64,000 bases of DNA, from NCBI GenBank assembly GCA_951804985.1, contig OX638136.1, positions 4,839,852 through 4,903,851 on the forward strand. The letters run 5' to 3'. Origin of the DNA: Dryomyza anilis (taxonomy: Eukaryota; Arthropoda; Insecta; Diptera; Dryomyzidae). Below are positions 45,981 to 58,317 of the stretch, one piece after another (the first letter of the stretch is position 1; the number at the start of each line of letters is the position of its first letter). The translations under genes were made by a program, and so were the position numbers. The notes under the pieces are model-generated. The model was not told the DNA's origin, searched no databases, and saw nothing but the letters and a program-made list of their open reading frames with translations.

Positions 45981-46587
45981 TGTTGTGTATCATAATCGTA
46001 GAGTTCACAGCTTACATATGATCCACTGTTGTGTATCATAATCGTGGAACTTACAGCGTGCTTATGATCCACAATATAACATAACCAGTATTCTTTTCTT
46101 TATGGCATACTTTTAGGGTTAAGCATTATGCATGTTAAACACAAACAGCATTTAATTGTCTTAGCGCACACCGCTTAACATAGCACAGGTATCCACGCCC
46201 ACGTTAAATAGGTCACTCAGATCACACAAATAAATGCTGACTTACTTATTTTAGAATGATGAAAGTACTCAATTTATTGTGAAATTATAAATACGCTGAC
46301 TAAGTTATTTTAGCATGATGAAATTACTCAATTTATTGTGAAATTATAAGAATACGAGGTGTTAAGTAGAAGTTAAGTATAGACTAAGAATGAATTGTTT
46401 CGGATAAGCTGAAGTGTCTACAAATAAATGTTAAGTATAAGTGTAACCAACTTTTAAAGCGAAATAAAGTGTCTTAAAGTAAAAAAGACCCGGTTGTTTT
46501 AAATAATATAAAGAAAGTAAAAAGGACTCAGTAAGTATAAATAGGATCAAGTTAAAGTCCTAGTAGAAGGACTTTTAACATACAACA
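45981..46587 (+). repeat. 5' LTR of the errantivirus-like element
   Basis: TGTTGTG...ACAACA, 607 bp. Two internal imperfect tandem duplications are visible: about 46 bp at its start (tgttgtgtatcataatcg, twice) and about 57 bp near 46237-46350 (actcaatttattgtgaaatt, twice). AATAAA lies at 46463-46468. Confidence 0.92.
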
Positions 46588-46590
46588 TTT

Positions 46591-46606
46591 TGGCGCAGCC
46601 GGTTTT
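46591..46606 (+). promoter_or_regulatory. Primer-binding site, tRNA-Ser-like
   Basis: TGGCGCAGCCGG lies a few bases after the LTR. It resembles the Ser-type primer sites of insect gypsy-group elements, with one difference in the first 12 bases. Confidence 0.6.
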
Positions 46607-47396
46607 TGGACCATACATCAACTCCCAAGGGACGAGAAGGACTGGATGGAGATTAATATTGGAAGAAATAACTATTTTGGATCATGGAAAATATTTTTTG
46701 TATTTGTAAGTATTGTGAAAAATAGTAAAAAAAAAAAAAATTGTGAATTTGTGATAAAAAACAAAAGAAATATTTGAGAATTTTAATAAGTAAAAAATAA
46801 TGGAATTATGAAAATTGAACAATTGAAAATTTTGAAATAAATTGTGGAATAAAATAAACTTTTAATAAAACTGTGAAATGAATTACATAAATGATAAAAT
46901 TTTATAAATCAGGAAATTAAATAAGTAAACTAAATGTTTTATAAAATTGATTAATTGATATATTGAAGAACATTTTTAAAGTAATTGTGAAACATTATAA
47001 AATAATTTGAGACATTTAATGATAATGAATTATAAAATTGTAAATTTAAATAAATTGAATTAAATAAGAATTTTGATACAGCAATGTTTTTATAATGTCG
47101 CGAAATTAATTAAAGAACAAAACTGGAAAATTAAAAAAAAAAAAAAAATTGAACAATAAGTTAATTTAGGATTAATAAATAATATGTTGATATGATTTTG
47201 AAATATATATTAAAAAGTTTAAATAATGAAACATAAAAATGTGATAAATAAGGTAGTAAAAAATTTAATAGATAAATTAAATAATGGTTAAAAGTTGATT
47301 TAATATGAAACTAGTAAAAACAAAATAAATAATTTATTTAAGAAAGGTATAGTTAATTATATGATTAAGTAAATGGAAAAATAATAAACACTAATA
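46607..47396 (+). other. AT-rich leader without a gene
   Basis: About 790 bp of very AT-rich DNA with many stops in all frames. This is the untranslated leader before gag. I see no structure beyond A runs. Confidence 0.6.
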
Positions 47397-48000
47397 ATGG
47401 GTACTGAAAATGTATTGAAACGCGTTCAACGTTGTTCCTTACTTTTCTGGGGAGGAATCTGCATTATTAGAAACAGAATTATATAAATTTATTGAATGTT
47501 GTGAAACAGTTAAGCTTAAAATTAAGGAATCAGATAGTGAAGAATTTATTAAATGCGTTATGTTACGTTTGGAGGGAGATGCCTATAAATTAGTAAGGAC
47601 AAAAAATAGAATAATTATACGAGTTGTTAAGAAGAGGATGAATATAATTATATGGAAAAAACACAGTCAAGCGTAAAATCGGAAAATAAATTGTAACAAA
47701 TTAATAATGAAAGCAACTATAAAAGGAGTGTTTCAACATGTTCATTTTGTAGTAAATTGGGGCATACTAGGGATGATTGTATTATTAGGAAAAATACGCC
47801 GTTCTGCTACGAATGTGGAGCTTATGGTCACGAATCTAATTGGATATGTGCTAATAATAATATTGGCAATTTTGTTAATAAGGATAATAAGATGTATAAC
47901 GGGAAAAATAATACAAGTAATATGAAATACTCATGGAGGGATACACAGGGGCATAAAATAGATAATTGCCACGCAAAAAAAAATTTGAATCAGCAGGAAA
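47397..48000 (+). pseudogene. Errantivirus-like gag remnant
   Basis: A short start (ATG at 47397) is followed one frame over by a capsid-like piece (47419-47676, PYFSGEESALLETELYKF). A large internal deletion then leads to a nucleocapsid part near 47735-47850 with two Cys-rich knuckles, C-x2-C-x4-H-x4-C and a second with one extra residue. At least one frameshift and one deletion make it non-functional. Confidence 0.7.
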
Positions 48001-48667
48001 TAATAATTATAATCAGGATACACAAGGGGCTCAGTCTAGGCCAGAAAACTGGAGATTCCATAATAATAGTAAGATAGGGCCGATAGAGTTAGGAATGGTA
48101 GATCGGACGTCGGAAGAGACTGTGGTTGAATTTACTACTCCATTAAATTTCCGTAGAACAGAGGAGACCAACGAATTAAAATATGAATTAAAGGAAGAAG
48201 AAGGTGATCGCATAATATGCAGTGGACATGGAGATAGCTCGGTTTTAACTAATGTAAGTGACGTTTTCATTGAAGTACCTTGCGAGGCAGCTAAAAATGG
48301 AAGACTTATTTTACTAGTAGACTCTGGAGCTGATGCCAGTATAGTAAAAGAAAATGCAATGACAAGTTTACCAGACTTTAACGAGAGTATACAAAAGGAT
48401 TTAAAGGGAGCTTTTGGTGGGTGCGTTAGAACATTAGGTTCCACCAAAATCCAACATAGGAACATAAGGCGCTTAAGTTTAATGTTATACGTAGTGTCAC
48501 TTGAACAAGGAGTACCAGCTGACGGAATAATCGGACGTGACAATTTATGGTATCGATCTGTAATAAATGCGATAGACAAAACAATAACATTCTTTGATAA
48601 ACATAAAAATCATATTATAAAACTACCCATGAAATCACAGACAATAAATACAGAATATTTTTTTTAA
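47966..48667 (+). pseudogene. Errantivirus-like protease region
   Basis: The open frame contains a retropepsin active site (LLVDSGADASIV, about residues 116-127) and GIIGRDNLW near 190. These suit an aspartic protease that would process Gag-Pol. The N-terminal 90 residues are linker. The frame ends in a T-rich run near 48660, after which the pol sequence continues in another frame (48669-48930), so pol is already broken here. Confidence 0.75.
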
Positions 48668-49000
48668 TCAACAAATTAAAATTCAAGCGAGAACCGCAAA
48701 GATAGTATCATTACATTTAAAAACAAAAATTCCAATCGTATTAATACATAAACAGGAAATTTTTCCAGGAGTATATTTGGGCGAAAGCATATCGAATGTT
48801 AGCAAAAATAGAGTTTATGTTTCAGTTTTAAATGGTACAGAAAAAGAAATTATAATAGACAGTACTTTTAAACCAAAATTTTCGAATTTTAATCAGTATA
48901 AAGAATCGGATACCAATAATTCTACATAAATAGCATAAATTCAGTAAACATTACGAAAAGAATTAACAAATTATTAGAGGAAATAAAAATTGATGGAACC

Positions 49001-49747
49001 TTGAATAAAGACGAAATTACATCTTTACAAAATCTGTGTATTTCGTATCATGATGTTTTTCATTTAGACGGCGATGAATTAACATACACGCCAGTACTTA
49101 AACATGAAATAATAACACAGCGGAACCAACCACCAATCAATCAAAAGCAATACAAATTGCCACACACACATAGAGATGAAATCAACAGACAGGTTAGTAA
49201 AATGTTGGATGACGGCATTATATCGCCAAGCATATCACCCTGGAATTCACCGATGTTGCTAGTTCCTACGAAGAGCGGCAAGGACGGTAACAAAAAGTGG
49301 AGGCTAGTTATAGATTTCCGTAAATTAAACGATGTGACAATTAAACAAGTATTTCCGATTCCTCGAATAGACGAAATATTAGACCAATTAGGTCACAGTC
49401 GCTATTTTTCAACTTTAGACTTGGCAAGTGGTTATCATCAGGTACTAGTTGAAGAAGGGGATAAGGAAAAAACAGCTTTTAGTACAGGTCTTGGTCATTT
49501 CGAGTTTAACAGAATGCCTTTTGGTTTAACATGGCCTCCAGCCACTTTCCAAAGAATAATGAATCACATATTAACAGGTTTACAGGGTATCGATTGCTTT
49601 GTTTATCTTGATGATATAGTGGTGTACGGAAAGAATTTAGCTGAACATGAGCTTAGGTTGAGTAGAGTATTGCAGAAATTAAGGGAACATAATCTAAAAT
49701 TAAATATAGTAAAATGTCAGTTTTTGCGTCGCGAAGTTGTCTATTAA
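49001..49747 (+). pseudogene. Errantivirus-like reverse transcriptase, 5' part
   Basis: The frame covers RT from the N-terminal linker to past the catalytic motif: WRLVIDFRKLND, FSTLDLASGYHQ, NRMPFGL and the intact YLDD in FVYLDDIVVYG. It stops at a TAA (49745-49747) just before GHKC, where a leucine codon is expected. The same frame resumes immediately, so a single base change separates it from the next piece. Confidence 0.85.
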
Positions 49748-51184
49748 GGACATAAATGTTCGGAACTAGGTGCTCTGCCAGACCCCTCAAAGGTTGAATG
49801 CGTGAAAAATATTCCGGTACCGAGAAATAAAAAAGAAGTACAAGCGTTTTTGGGATTAATTAATAATTACAGAAAATTTATAAACAATATGGCAAAATTA
49901 TCATTACCAATTAATAAGTTACTTAGAAAGGATGTTAAATTCACTTGGACCGACGATTGTCAAAATTCATTTATTAAACTAAATGAATCAATAATTTCAC
50001 CACCCATTCTCGCATATCCAGATTTTAAAAAACCTTTTTTACTTACAACGGATGCAAGTAACGAAGCAATAGGTGCGGTACTATCGCAAGGCAAAGTAGG
50101 GAGCGACCGACCAATAGCATTTGCTAGTAGGGCTTTAAATGGAGCAGAAAAAAATTATTCCACCATTGAAAGGGAATTTTTAGCTATAGTCTGGGCAACA
50201 ACAAATTTTAGAGCTTATCTTCTAGGCCGATATTTTCAAATTTATACAGATCATCAACTATTACGTAGCACAGCAAATCTCAAAGATCAGACATCAAGGT
50301 TAGCCCGTTTCAGGCATAAATTATCAGAATATGATTACGAAATATCTTACAAACCAGGTAAACAGAATTTGAACGCAGATACTTTAATTAGAATTCGACA
50401 TCATGAACCAGATATTACTGCGGTCCAAACACGGTCTAAAACCACACAGAATAAATTAGATAATCAAATTTCAAAAACCAAAAAACAAGTGAGCTCGCCA
50501 GTACTGGATGAAATAACAACAGACACCAAGAACGAATTAAACTCAAGTCTACTATTAACTGACCCAGAGGAAATTAAAACTGTTATAAAAGACTTTCATG
50601 ACTCAGCATTAGGGGGTCACCAGGGCGCAGTGAAAACATATCTTAGAATCAGAAAACAATTTAAGTGGAAAGGTATGCAGAAACAAATAAAAGATTACGT
50701 TAAGAATTGTCAAAAATGCCAAGTAAATAAAAGTTCTAGGCTTACTAAAATGCCAATGGTTTTAACTGATACGCCTGTACGACCATTCGATAAAGTATAC
50801 ATGGATCTTGTAGGTATTTTACCGGAAACTATATCTGGAAATAAATATATATTAACTTTTCAAGATGAATTTTCAAAATATATGTGCTGCGTAGCTATCC
50901 CAGACGCAGAAGCAAGCACTGTAGCAAAAGCATTTTACGACGAAATTATTACACGACATAACATACCAAAAGTATTGATAACCGACAATGGTTCTAATTT
51001 TGTTTCAAAATTATTTTCGGACACGTGTAAATTGTTAGGAATTAAAAAGTTACATATTACGCCAGGCCAACGGCTCTTTGGAAAGAAGCCATCGACCATT
51101 AGCAGAGTATTTACGAAGCTTTGCGAAAGAGGATGGGTCAAACTGGGACCAATGGTTAAATACCGCAATGCATGTACACAGTAA
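49748..51184 (+). pseudogene. Errantivirus-like RT thumb, RNase H and integrase
   Basis: This continues the RT frame after the TAA (long open frame from 49802). Order: RT thumb (FLGLINNYRKFI), RNase H (TTDASNEAIGAVLSQ, TDHQLL), integrase zinc domain (H-H, then CQKCQ) and core with D in MDLVG and D in ITDNGSNF. Near 51066 a deletion of about ten bases removes the HPQAN region and shifts the frame, so the last 40 residues are out of phase and the catalytic Glu lies in the next frame. Confidence 0.85.
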
Positions 51185-51491
51185 TACAATGCATATGTCC
51201 ACCGGTCAAACGCCTTTCCGTACTTTATACGGTTACGATTTTGAAATGCCAACCAATCTAAAACGCAAATGCTCACCAGTATATAATACCGATGATAGCA
51301 ACAAGCTATTAAAATACCAAATTCAACGCACACACGAAATCGTACGACAAAATCAAGCCAGAGCCAAAGAAAAATCTAAGCAAAGCTATGATAGCTCATT
51401 ACACCCAATAACATTCAAAGTAGGCGATAAAATTTTACTAAAAAATCAAAATAGGAAAAATAATTTTTCACCAGTTTGGGTGGTACCCTGA
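51078..51491 (+). pseudogene. Errantivirus-like integrase C-terminal part
   Basis: Frame-shifted continuation beginning at the catalytic Glu region (MERSHRPLAEYLRSF), through TGQTPFRTLYGYDFE to a GDKILLKNQ motif. It closes with TGA at 51489-51491. This is the C-terminal DNA-binding part of integrase, separated from the core by the small deletion near 51066. Confidence 0.8.
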
Positions 51492-52095
51492 GGTTCTTTC
51501 AATAAAAAGCCCTGTAACGACTGAGATTTGTATCAAGGGTAAAGCGAAAAAATTTCATAATAATTTGTTAAAAGCATACAACAGTATAGTTTAAATAAAC
51601 ACTGTAGAATTAAATAAACACTGTCTGCAACAAGAACCAATAATTTTTAACATCATTGAAATAAAGTCAAATAGTTAGTGCAGGACAGAATAGCTAAGTA
51701 TTACATATTGAGAATGACTGGTATTGCTTCGTGTACTAACGAATTTGAAACTACAAAAGAAAATAATAGAGAAAAACTATAATTTTTTTAAATGTAGATA
51801 TTAAATAAATTAATTTTGAATAATTTATAAAATCCAAAAAATTTAATGTAATATTGCCAAAATACAAATCGCAGAGAAAATAGCTATGTATTAATTGAAG
51901 ATGACTAGCATTGAATATAAACAAATAACAAAATCAAGTTATTATTTGAGGTACGAATTTGCAAGGTATAAAAATTACGTTGTCATTAAAATTGCGATAG
52001 GTCAGTACCTACCTCAATGGAATTTTAAACATACATGTTCATTGTGCATAGAGCGCAATGCTCCCAGCTCATATTAATATAGAAGGCTTGAATAT
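51492..52095 (+). repeat. Degenerate repeats between pol and the nested transposon
   Basis: About 600 bp without a convincing gene. A stretch of the type gtcagtgca...aatagctaagtatt...gaatgactggtattg near 51680 recurs near 51870 and, beyond the transposon, near 56985-57050, so a roughly 180-bp repeat flanked the insertion site. The short frame at 51895-52077 has no recognised domain. Confidence 0.5.
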
Positions 52096-52186
52096 CCCGA
52101 GTGGAAATTTTGGTCAGGTGGAGATAAGGTCCTTATCAGGAAATTCCTATTAAAAATCAGGTTTGGATCAGGATTCCAAATCATGG

Positions 52187-52332
52187 CCTGATTTCAAACG
52201 TGACGCACTTTGAAATATATACCCTGATCAGGTATCCTAATCAGGATGCCGTATCCTATCCTGATTTCAAACGTGACGCACTTTGAAATATATACCCTGA
52301 TCAGGTATCCTGATCAGGATGCCTCATCCTAA
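52187..52332. repeat. Left subterminal direct repeats with CCTGATCAGG palindrome
   Basis: Two 73-bp copies start cctgatttcaaacgtgacg (52187, 52260). Each contains a roughly 10-bp palindrome of the CCTGATCAGG type. Such subterminal repeats bind transposase in CACTA elements; here that is inference. Confidence 0.75.
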
Positions 52333-52565
52333 CCTGATTCAGCCGTGATTGAAACCTTCTCTTACCCTAATCTAAATCTCGCTTGCTAACCTGATCTAAT
52401 AACAGTTATTAAATGTATTTCTTTTTATAAACATATATGAGAATAGCATACATGCATACATTTATTATTATTTATAGGTAAACCACAAAAACAAACAAAA
52501 TATCAAGTACATTTCATAAAATAAGAACGTTTTACAACAATTGCGTTTTAAAACAACATTTAAAC

Positions 52566-53775
52566 TTAAGAAATATTCTTTTTCCAATCTTTACTATTGT
52601 TAAAGGCCTTGCTTAATGCCTTTTCAAGGTCATGCCTCTTGATTATTACGTCTCCAGATTTAAAATCGTCAATTACAGTATCTGTAATTAAATAATACTA
52701 TAGCGTTTTGTCATTAAAAATAAATATTTTGTAATCTTACCACGTATACACTCCCATAATTTAAAGTCAATAAATTTGGACTTCGTTTTCGTGTCTTTTT
52801 GAGCGGTAAACTCTTGAAGAACATTGGGATGTACCAACACTTTTAGCAGCTCACCTACGATTTTTTGTAGTGGAATCTTCCGATTTACACGCAACCACAG
52901 TGCTTCACACTGAAAATATAAAAAAGTTATATTTCCTAAAATATTTACTAGGAATATAGTTTGTGTTGGCAGTTGTGTTATGGAATTCAGCTGAACATTG
53001 GTGAGTATACCTTTGAAATTCTAATGGAGAAAAGGAGTTCTCCAATGTCCAAAATTTATTTTATTCCAAATTGGTTAAATACACTTACAAATAATTTCCG
53101 AAATTCAGTATCTGCTTTTAATTTTTCATCCAGTGAATTCAGTTTTGCTACTGAATCACAGTATTGTTCATGCAAGGTGAAGCTTGCGCCAACACCAACT
53201 TTGCTCTCACCAAGTTTTTGGACAAGTGTATCCAATGCTGCATGCATGGCATCCGTCTTTTCCGATAACTTGATGATGTTAGATTGCATTTGACTAATGC
53301 TGGAGGACAGCAATTTCAACTTGTTATTGAGTTGTTCCAAATGTGATTGAATTGAGACTACTAATGGAAAATAATATATAGTCTATATATAAATTATATA
53401 TATATATTGTCAGTATTACCGTTATTTTTTTGATTATTGTATGAAGGTTTTGCCGATTCATCCAACTCCGTTTCCGTGGCATAACTGGCCAACCGCCGAG
53501 AACTACGTAATGATTTGAAAGTTTCACCAATGTCGGTTTCCGTTGCATGGCTGGAAAGCCTTCTGCGGGATGTTTGCGACTTATTATATTCCTCGGTGTC
53601 AGTTTCTGTTGCACAACTGGCCAACCTCTTACGCGAATGATTCAAACTAATATCTACAAAGAAAATATGCACTAAAGGTTAATACGAAATTTAAGATATA
53701 AAGCTTACCTGGAGATTGCAATTCTGCACATCCCTTTTTAAACAAATTCTTTGTTGTCAACTTATTTGTTGACAT
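52566..53775 (-). CDS. Five-exon accessory protein of the DNA transposon (284 aa)
   Basis: Exons 53775-53709, 53653-53420, 53357-53089, 52909-52741 and 52681-52566 join in phase through canonical GT-AG introns of 55 to 179 bp and end in TAA. Total length is 855 nt. The N-terminal part has three SRRLAS-ATETD-type repeats (exon 2), then a coiled coil (exon 3, MEQLNNKLKLLSSS), then a C-terminal domain (exons 4-5) that resembles the DUF4806-type proteins often found with such transposases. That match is from memory and weak. The gene shows no break, unlike the transposase. Its role, possibly DNA binding or a transposase partner, is inferred from position. Confidence 0.65.
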
Positions 53776-54043
53776 CTTCTTAATTGTTGATTTTTTGTCA
53801 TTTTTTTATTATTCATATTTTTTTCTTTTTATTAATATATATTTTTCTGTAATTTGTTAGCTTTGAAAACTTTCTTAAAGCAATGTCAACGATTTTTGAA
53901 ATTTTTTGAAGGGATATAAAATAGTGTACTTTGTTTGATTATTTATTATAAATGGAGTAGTGGCATGGTATATATACTTTCTATGTCAGCAGTGCTTAGG
54001 TCCATTGTTATCATTTTTTTTTTGATACATTATTTAGTGCACA

Positions 54044-56013
54044 TTAAATATTTCTGCTGTGGCTTCTTGAAACTCTCCACATTTGAAGATTGCTGCTATC
54101 GCATGGATACGTAAACAATGGCGATTGAACTGCTAAAGAATGACCGCAAATTTGAATATCGTTACTATCGGTAAACATTTTTATATTTACAATTTCTACA
54201 ATAGTTCCAACGTTTAGTAACACGGTATTATTTGGACGTGTCGATTTCAAAATTGCTCCATTATATAGAATTCTTTTAATATTTAAAATTTTTGAGTTTT
54301 TATATCTTGCAAAACTTTTTAACACCTTTATTTCTAGTTGAATCTTATTTTTCTCCATAAAATTTTGTTCATGCTAACGACGACATATTTGTGAAAGCGG
54401 ACGATATCCAGTTTTAAACATTGTATTAAGATTGTATATTTCATTTTCAAAGGGAAAAGCCGATATTTCGCTTAAACTACACTGCATATTTACAACATCA
54501 TCGGGCAAATGTATTAGACTATGAACATTAAGAACTTGACATTTTTGTCCATACAACTTTTCGCATAAGCTTACGAATGTACGTAAGAACAATTTGGCTT
54601 GGGAGTTATGCTTCAATGCCATGTCTCTGTAGCTTAAAATACGTATTGCAGTATGGAATAGTAAAAAGTGTTTGTATAAGTCATCTGGTAGACAGTTTTT
54701 TAATATCACCCATATAGGCGGCGAGAAATCTCATCTGAGTAGCTTTCCATTTCATAACATCAGACAAAGATGCTGTTGAGCGTTGAAATTCTTGCGGCAC
54801 TTGATTTTTCAGTTGTAGTAGGTACATTGAAAATTTATCTTTGGAATTTCTACTGAACCTAACATCCGAGTCTCCTTTCATCCAGATATCCACTAGAATT
54901 TTTTTCATTATGCCCAGCCATGCAAGATGCATTGAGTCCAATATAAAATCACTAACCATATTAATAGGCGGACTTAATGATAGCAGAGGTGACACACCAT
55001 CATGGTGAAGGGTGTAACCTTGCCGACGAAATGCTTCATCAGTGCGCTCAACTGCATCTATATCCAAATACACTGTCCCATTTTCTATGCGTTTTCCTTC
55101 AACTACACAACGTTCACACGCTTTTTTGGCACCATTATTTTTTATGCATTTTACTAATGATCGAGCAGGCCTGTCACATACAAAAGCTTTAATGGAAACG
55201 TGCAATAATTGGTCATCTGTATTTATTCCATTCTGTAATTCATTCATTTCACTAACAAATCGCTCAAAATATGTATTAATATTGGATGGTTTACCAACCC
55301 CATAGTATAATGCGATTGTAAAGGGCTTGTATAAGTCAGGATAATAATATATTTTGCCTAAAATAGGCCAAAGCTGTTTTGAACTCGAATTAAATGATGA
55401 ATCAATATTTATTATTAAATGTATATGATTATCTAAGTGAAGATTTGTATTTACGATCTTTTTTAAATTTTGAGCTATTCCAAAATACATAAATTCGCAA
55501 TCACTTTTTCCATCAAAATGCTCAATTGTGTAGTTTGCGCCTTTTGTATTAAGGAATGTTTTAGATGATGCAGGTAATGAAGGTATTTTTTTGCGTAATA
55601 TTTTAAGTAAACTATTTAGATGGATTTGGGAGATTTTTGAATCTAATGACCACTGCCGCAGTTCTTTAATAATTATATTATCATTTGTGTCCATATATGT
55701 TTCTATGTTCTGCGGAAATTGACAATCTGTGTGATTACGGTCGATGGGTGCGGTCTCTTCTTCACTAATGTTATCATTATTCTCTGGAAATGTTTCGATG
55801 TTCTCATCGCCCAATATTTGCGGAAAAGGACAATCCTCCAGACGAACATCGATGGCATCTATTCTTGATGGCAGCGATAACAAAAATGTTGGGTTTTCAT
55901 ATAGTTCGGTGATAACTTGGGGTGAACTTCTGGTAACCGTTGGAACTTCATATGCCCGTTGTCTGTCCCGATATCCTCATGCAATGCAATTTTTTAATTC
56001 TATTATAACTCAT
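54044..56013 (-). pseudogene. Tnp2-like transposase, broken
   Basis: A likely start is the ATG at 56013, followed within 15 codons by a frameshift near 55975. The main frame (about 55975 to 54681) has an acidic N-terminus, then INIDSSF, SSKQLWPIL, a VCDRPARSLVKC motif, a C-x2-C pair and DSMHLAWLGIMKKIL, the conserved blocks of animal Tnp2/EnSpm-type transposases. A one-base shift near 54700 separates the next piece (54709-54374, LPDDLYKHFLLF, SAFPFEN), and a TAG at 54374-54376 precedes the last piece (54358-54044). The enzyme would cut and rejoin element ends. With three lesions it is inactive unless splicing bypasses them, which I do not see. Confidence 0.75.
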
Positions 56014-56389
56014 AATCTTTATTTAATTTTTTACCGTCGAAGAGTAGTTTACTTTATTAATTAAACATCTATTTTGTTTAAATACTTCGATGACACTGCT
56101 GACTTTTAAAACATATATTTAATACAGTTTCTGAATTTAATATACTATAGTTTTTTATCTGTATAACTGTATAAAAGGATGTATTACAGTCGTACAAGAC
56201 AACGAAATTGGCGACGTGTATAAAAGTTAAGTTACATTAATCCACCAAAAACAAACTTATCAAATGGCTGTTGGAAATGCATTTGTTGTTTTACTGATCA
56301 GTAACATCAGGATTTAAAACTATTATTTTAATACCTTGTAACGAAATTTGATAACCTTGGGCAGGAGTTATTTGGGTTGCCTTAGTACT

Positions 56390-56640
56390 AAGATAAGGAT
56401 ATACCAATTATATCCTAATCAGAATTGAATAAGGTTTGCCAAGTACTGATAGAGAAGGTATATCCTTATTAAATCCTGGTCAAGAATTAATGGGATTGCC
56501 TTATTACTAATAGACAAAGGATATCCCAATGCGACCCTGATCAGGACTGAATAAGGTTGCCTTAGATACTAGTAGAGTAGAAATATCCTTATTAAAACCT
56601 GATCATAATAGAGTTATGTTGCCTTATCAAGTAAAACCTG
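56390..56640. repeat. Right subterminal direct repeats
   Basis: About four degenerate copies of a roughly 62-bp unit (aaggatatacc...cctgatcag...ataaggttgcctta). They share the CTGATCAGG-type core with the left-end repeats but differ in sequence, as in CACTA elements. Confidence 0.65.
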
Positions 56641-56708
56641 TATAAAGACTGATCCTATTCTGAACCATTATAAGGTTATCATGAAGAAATTTCCACTCGG
56701 GATATTCA

Positions 56709-57312
56709 TACGCCAACCAATTAAATGCACTTCAGCACTTTACAGGCAGAAGCCACTGGAACTGAAACGAGATACGGTAGTGCAGCGACAAAACTGCCAA
56801 ATATTTTTTATCATTAACAGATAGCAAACTAACAAACGTTTTAAATTCATCATTACACGGTAATGAAAATAAATAAGTACAATTGAGATGTACAAAATTA
56901 AATATTTAACAACTTAATATAGCAAATACATTTATGTAATGATAAGAATTCGCGCGCGCTTATTTCTTAATACTTAAAAAAATTATTAGTTAGTGCATGT
57001 GTAAATAGATAAGTATTGTTGAATATGACTAGCATTTAACCATGTACTACTGGGATTGTATATACAACATTTTGTATTACAACAATACAGAAACATATCT
57101 AAATGTATGTTTCTAAACTAAATCATATAGTACATGTTAACACATATATTAACTACTATAAATATTTAAAGTATAATTATGGCCAACGCCTTAAAAATAT
57201 GTATTAAGGGGTAAAGTGAAAAATATTTATAAAAATTAAAATTCCATTTATATATGTAAAAAAATGGAATTTCGTCTTTTTAAAATATGAAATAAAGAGC
57301 GAAACCAATATA
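56709..57312 (+). other. AT-rich stretch before env, no gene
   Basis: About 600 bp, AT-rich. It includes the continuation of the repeat seen at 51680-52060. A run of element RNA leader or intron is likely here. A splice acceptor for env is expected near 57300 but none stands out. Confidence 0.5.
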
Positions 57313-58317
57313 ATGATTAGAATTGTCACACTGGTCCTGATGCTGGCAGCCAACGAAGCAGTCAACATCACACAGACATCAATTAATGATACAAGATTAT
57401 TCTTTGAGAAGACAACTGATGCTTTGTTCTACAATGATGAATGGACGATAGTAGCCAAGTTTAAACTGCTACAACTGAACGATTTCCTGGAGCTGACAAA
57501 CAAATACATAATCACGGCAAACACAATGTGCGAACAAATGAGCACCAATGTAAACGGACCCAGCATAAAAAGATCATGTATAGCAGCAACACGGGATACC
57601 ACGGTAATTATAGCCACACTACAGAAAAATGAAGAAATAATTAAGCGCACAATAAAGAGTAACCGACAAAAGAGATCACTCAATTTCATTGGAGAAGGAC
57701 TCAACTGGGCTTTTGGACTGATGGACAATAAAGAAAGAGAAACTATCTATGAACATCTCAATGATATTGAAGATAATGAACATAAAACATACGAAATTAT
57801 GAAAAGACAAATTACGGTGATTTCGTCAAATTATAACAAGATAGCAGAACCTTTATTGAATTCATTGAAGGAAGTCGAAAATCTGCAAAATGTATTAAAC
57901 ATAACAATAAAAACACAAAAATATATCAATGAAAAAATAAACTAATAAATTAGTCATTTACTATTCATGATGGATACCTTGGAAATTCAATCTACAATTA
58001 ATGCAAACCTAATCGAAATTAAAGGACAACAGCTGATGGAAATGGCAATCATAGATGATCTATACAAGGGACGATTACACCCGACAATTATAGACCAGAG
58101 CGAGTTAGATGAAATGCTGACTAGCCTCACGTTAAGAGGAAAGGCGAAGTGGTTCGTACAAAAATCATTCGAAATGCACCGTGCATCAACAGTACGAGTT
58201 TTCCCAGGCACAGACGGCCTAATAATAGTCATCAAGACACCACTACGTGATGATTTGTTGTTCACATTATATAGAATTTACCCAATTAATGAATTATATA
58301 GAATTTACAAATATTAA
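57313..58317 (+). pseudogene. Errantivirus-like env, N-terminal two thirds, interrupted
   Basis: The first frame (57313-57945) begins with a hydrophobic signal peptide (about residues 1-17) and has a furin-type RQKR site at residues 118-121, directly followed by a hydrophobic, glycine-containing stretch. This arrangement is known from baculovirus F and gypsy-group Env proteins. Two stop codons (57943-57948) follow; the same frame reopens at 57967-58317. A short duplication near 58267-58310 (atatagaatttac, twice) shifts the frame. Env would mediate entry. This copy cannot make it. Confidence 0.8.

Larger units (their letters stand above)
52096..56701 (-). mobile_element. CACTA/Tnp2-like DNA transposon nested in the errantivirus-like element
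   Basis: Perfect 15-bp terminal inverted repeats (CCCGAGTGGAAATTT at 52096-52110, inverse at 56687-56701) are flanked by AT on both sides, giving a 2-bp duplication. The inverted match can be extended to 22 bp, so exact ends are uncertain. Direct subterminal repeats lie inside both ends. Two minus-strand genes are visible: a Tnp2-like transposase (broken) and a five-exon accessory gene (intact). The superfamily call rests on the transposase and the subterminal repeats. The termini do not start with CACTA. Confidence 0.75.
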
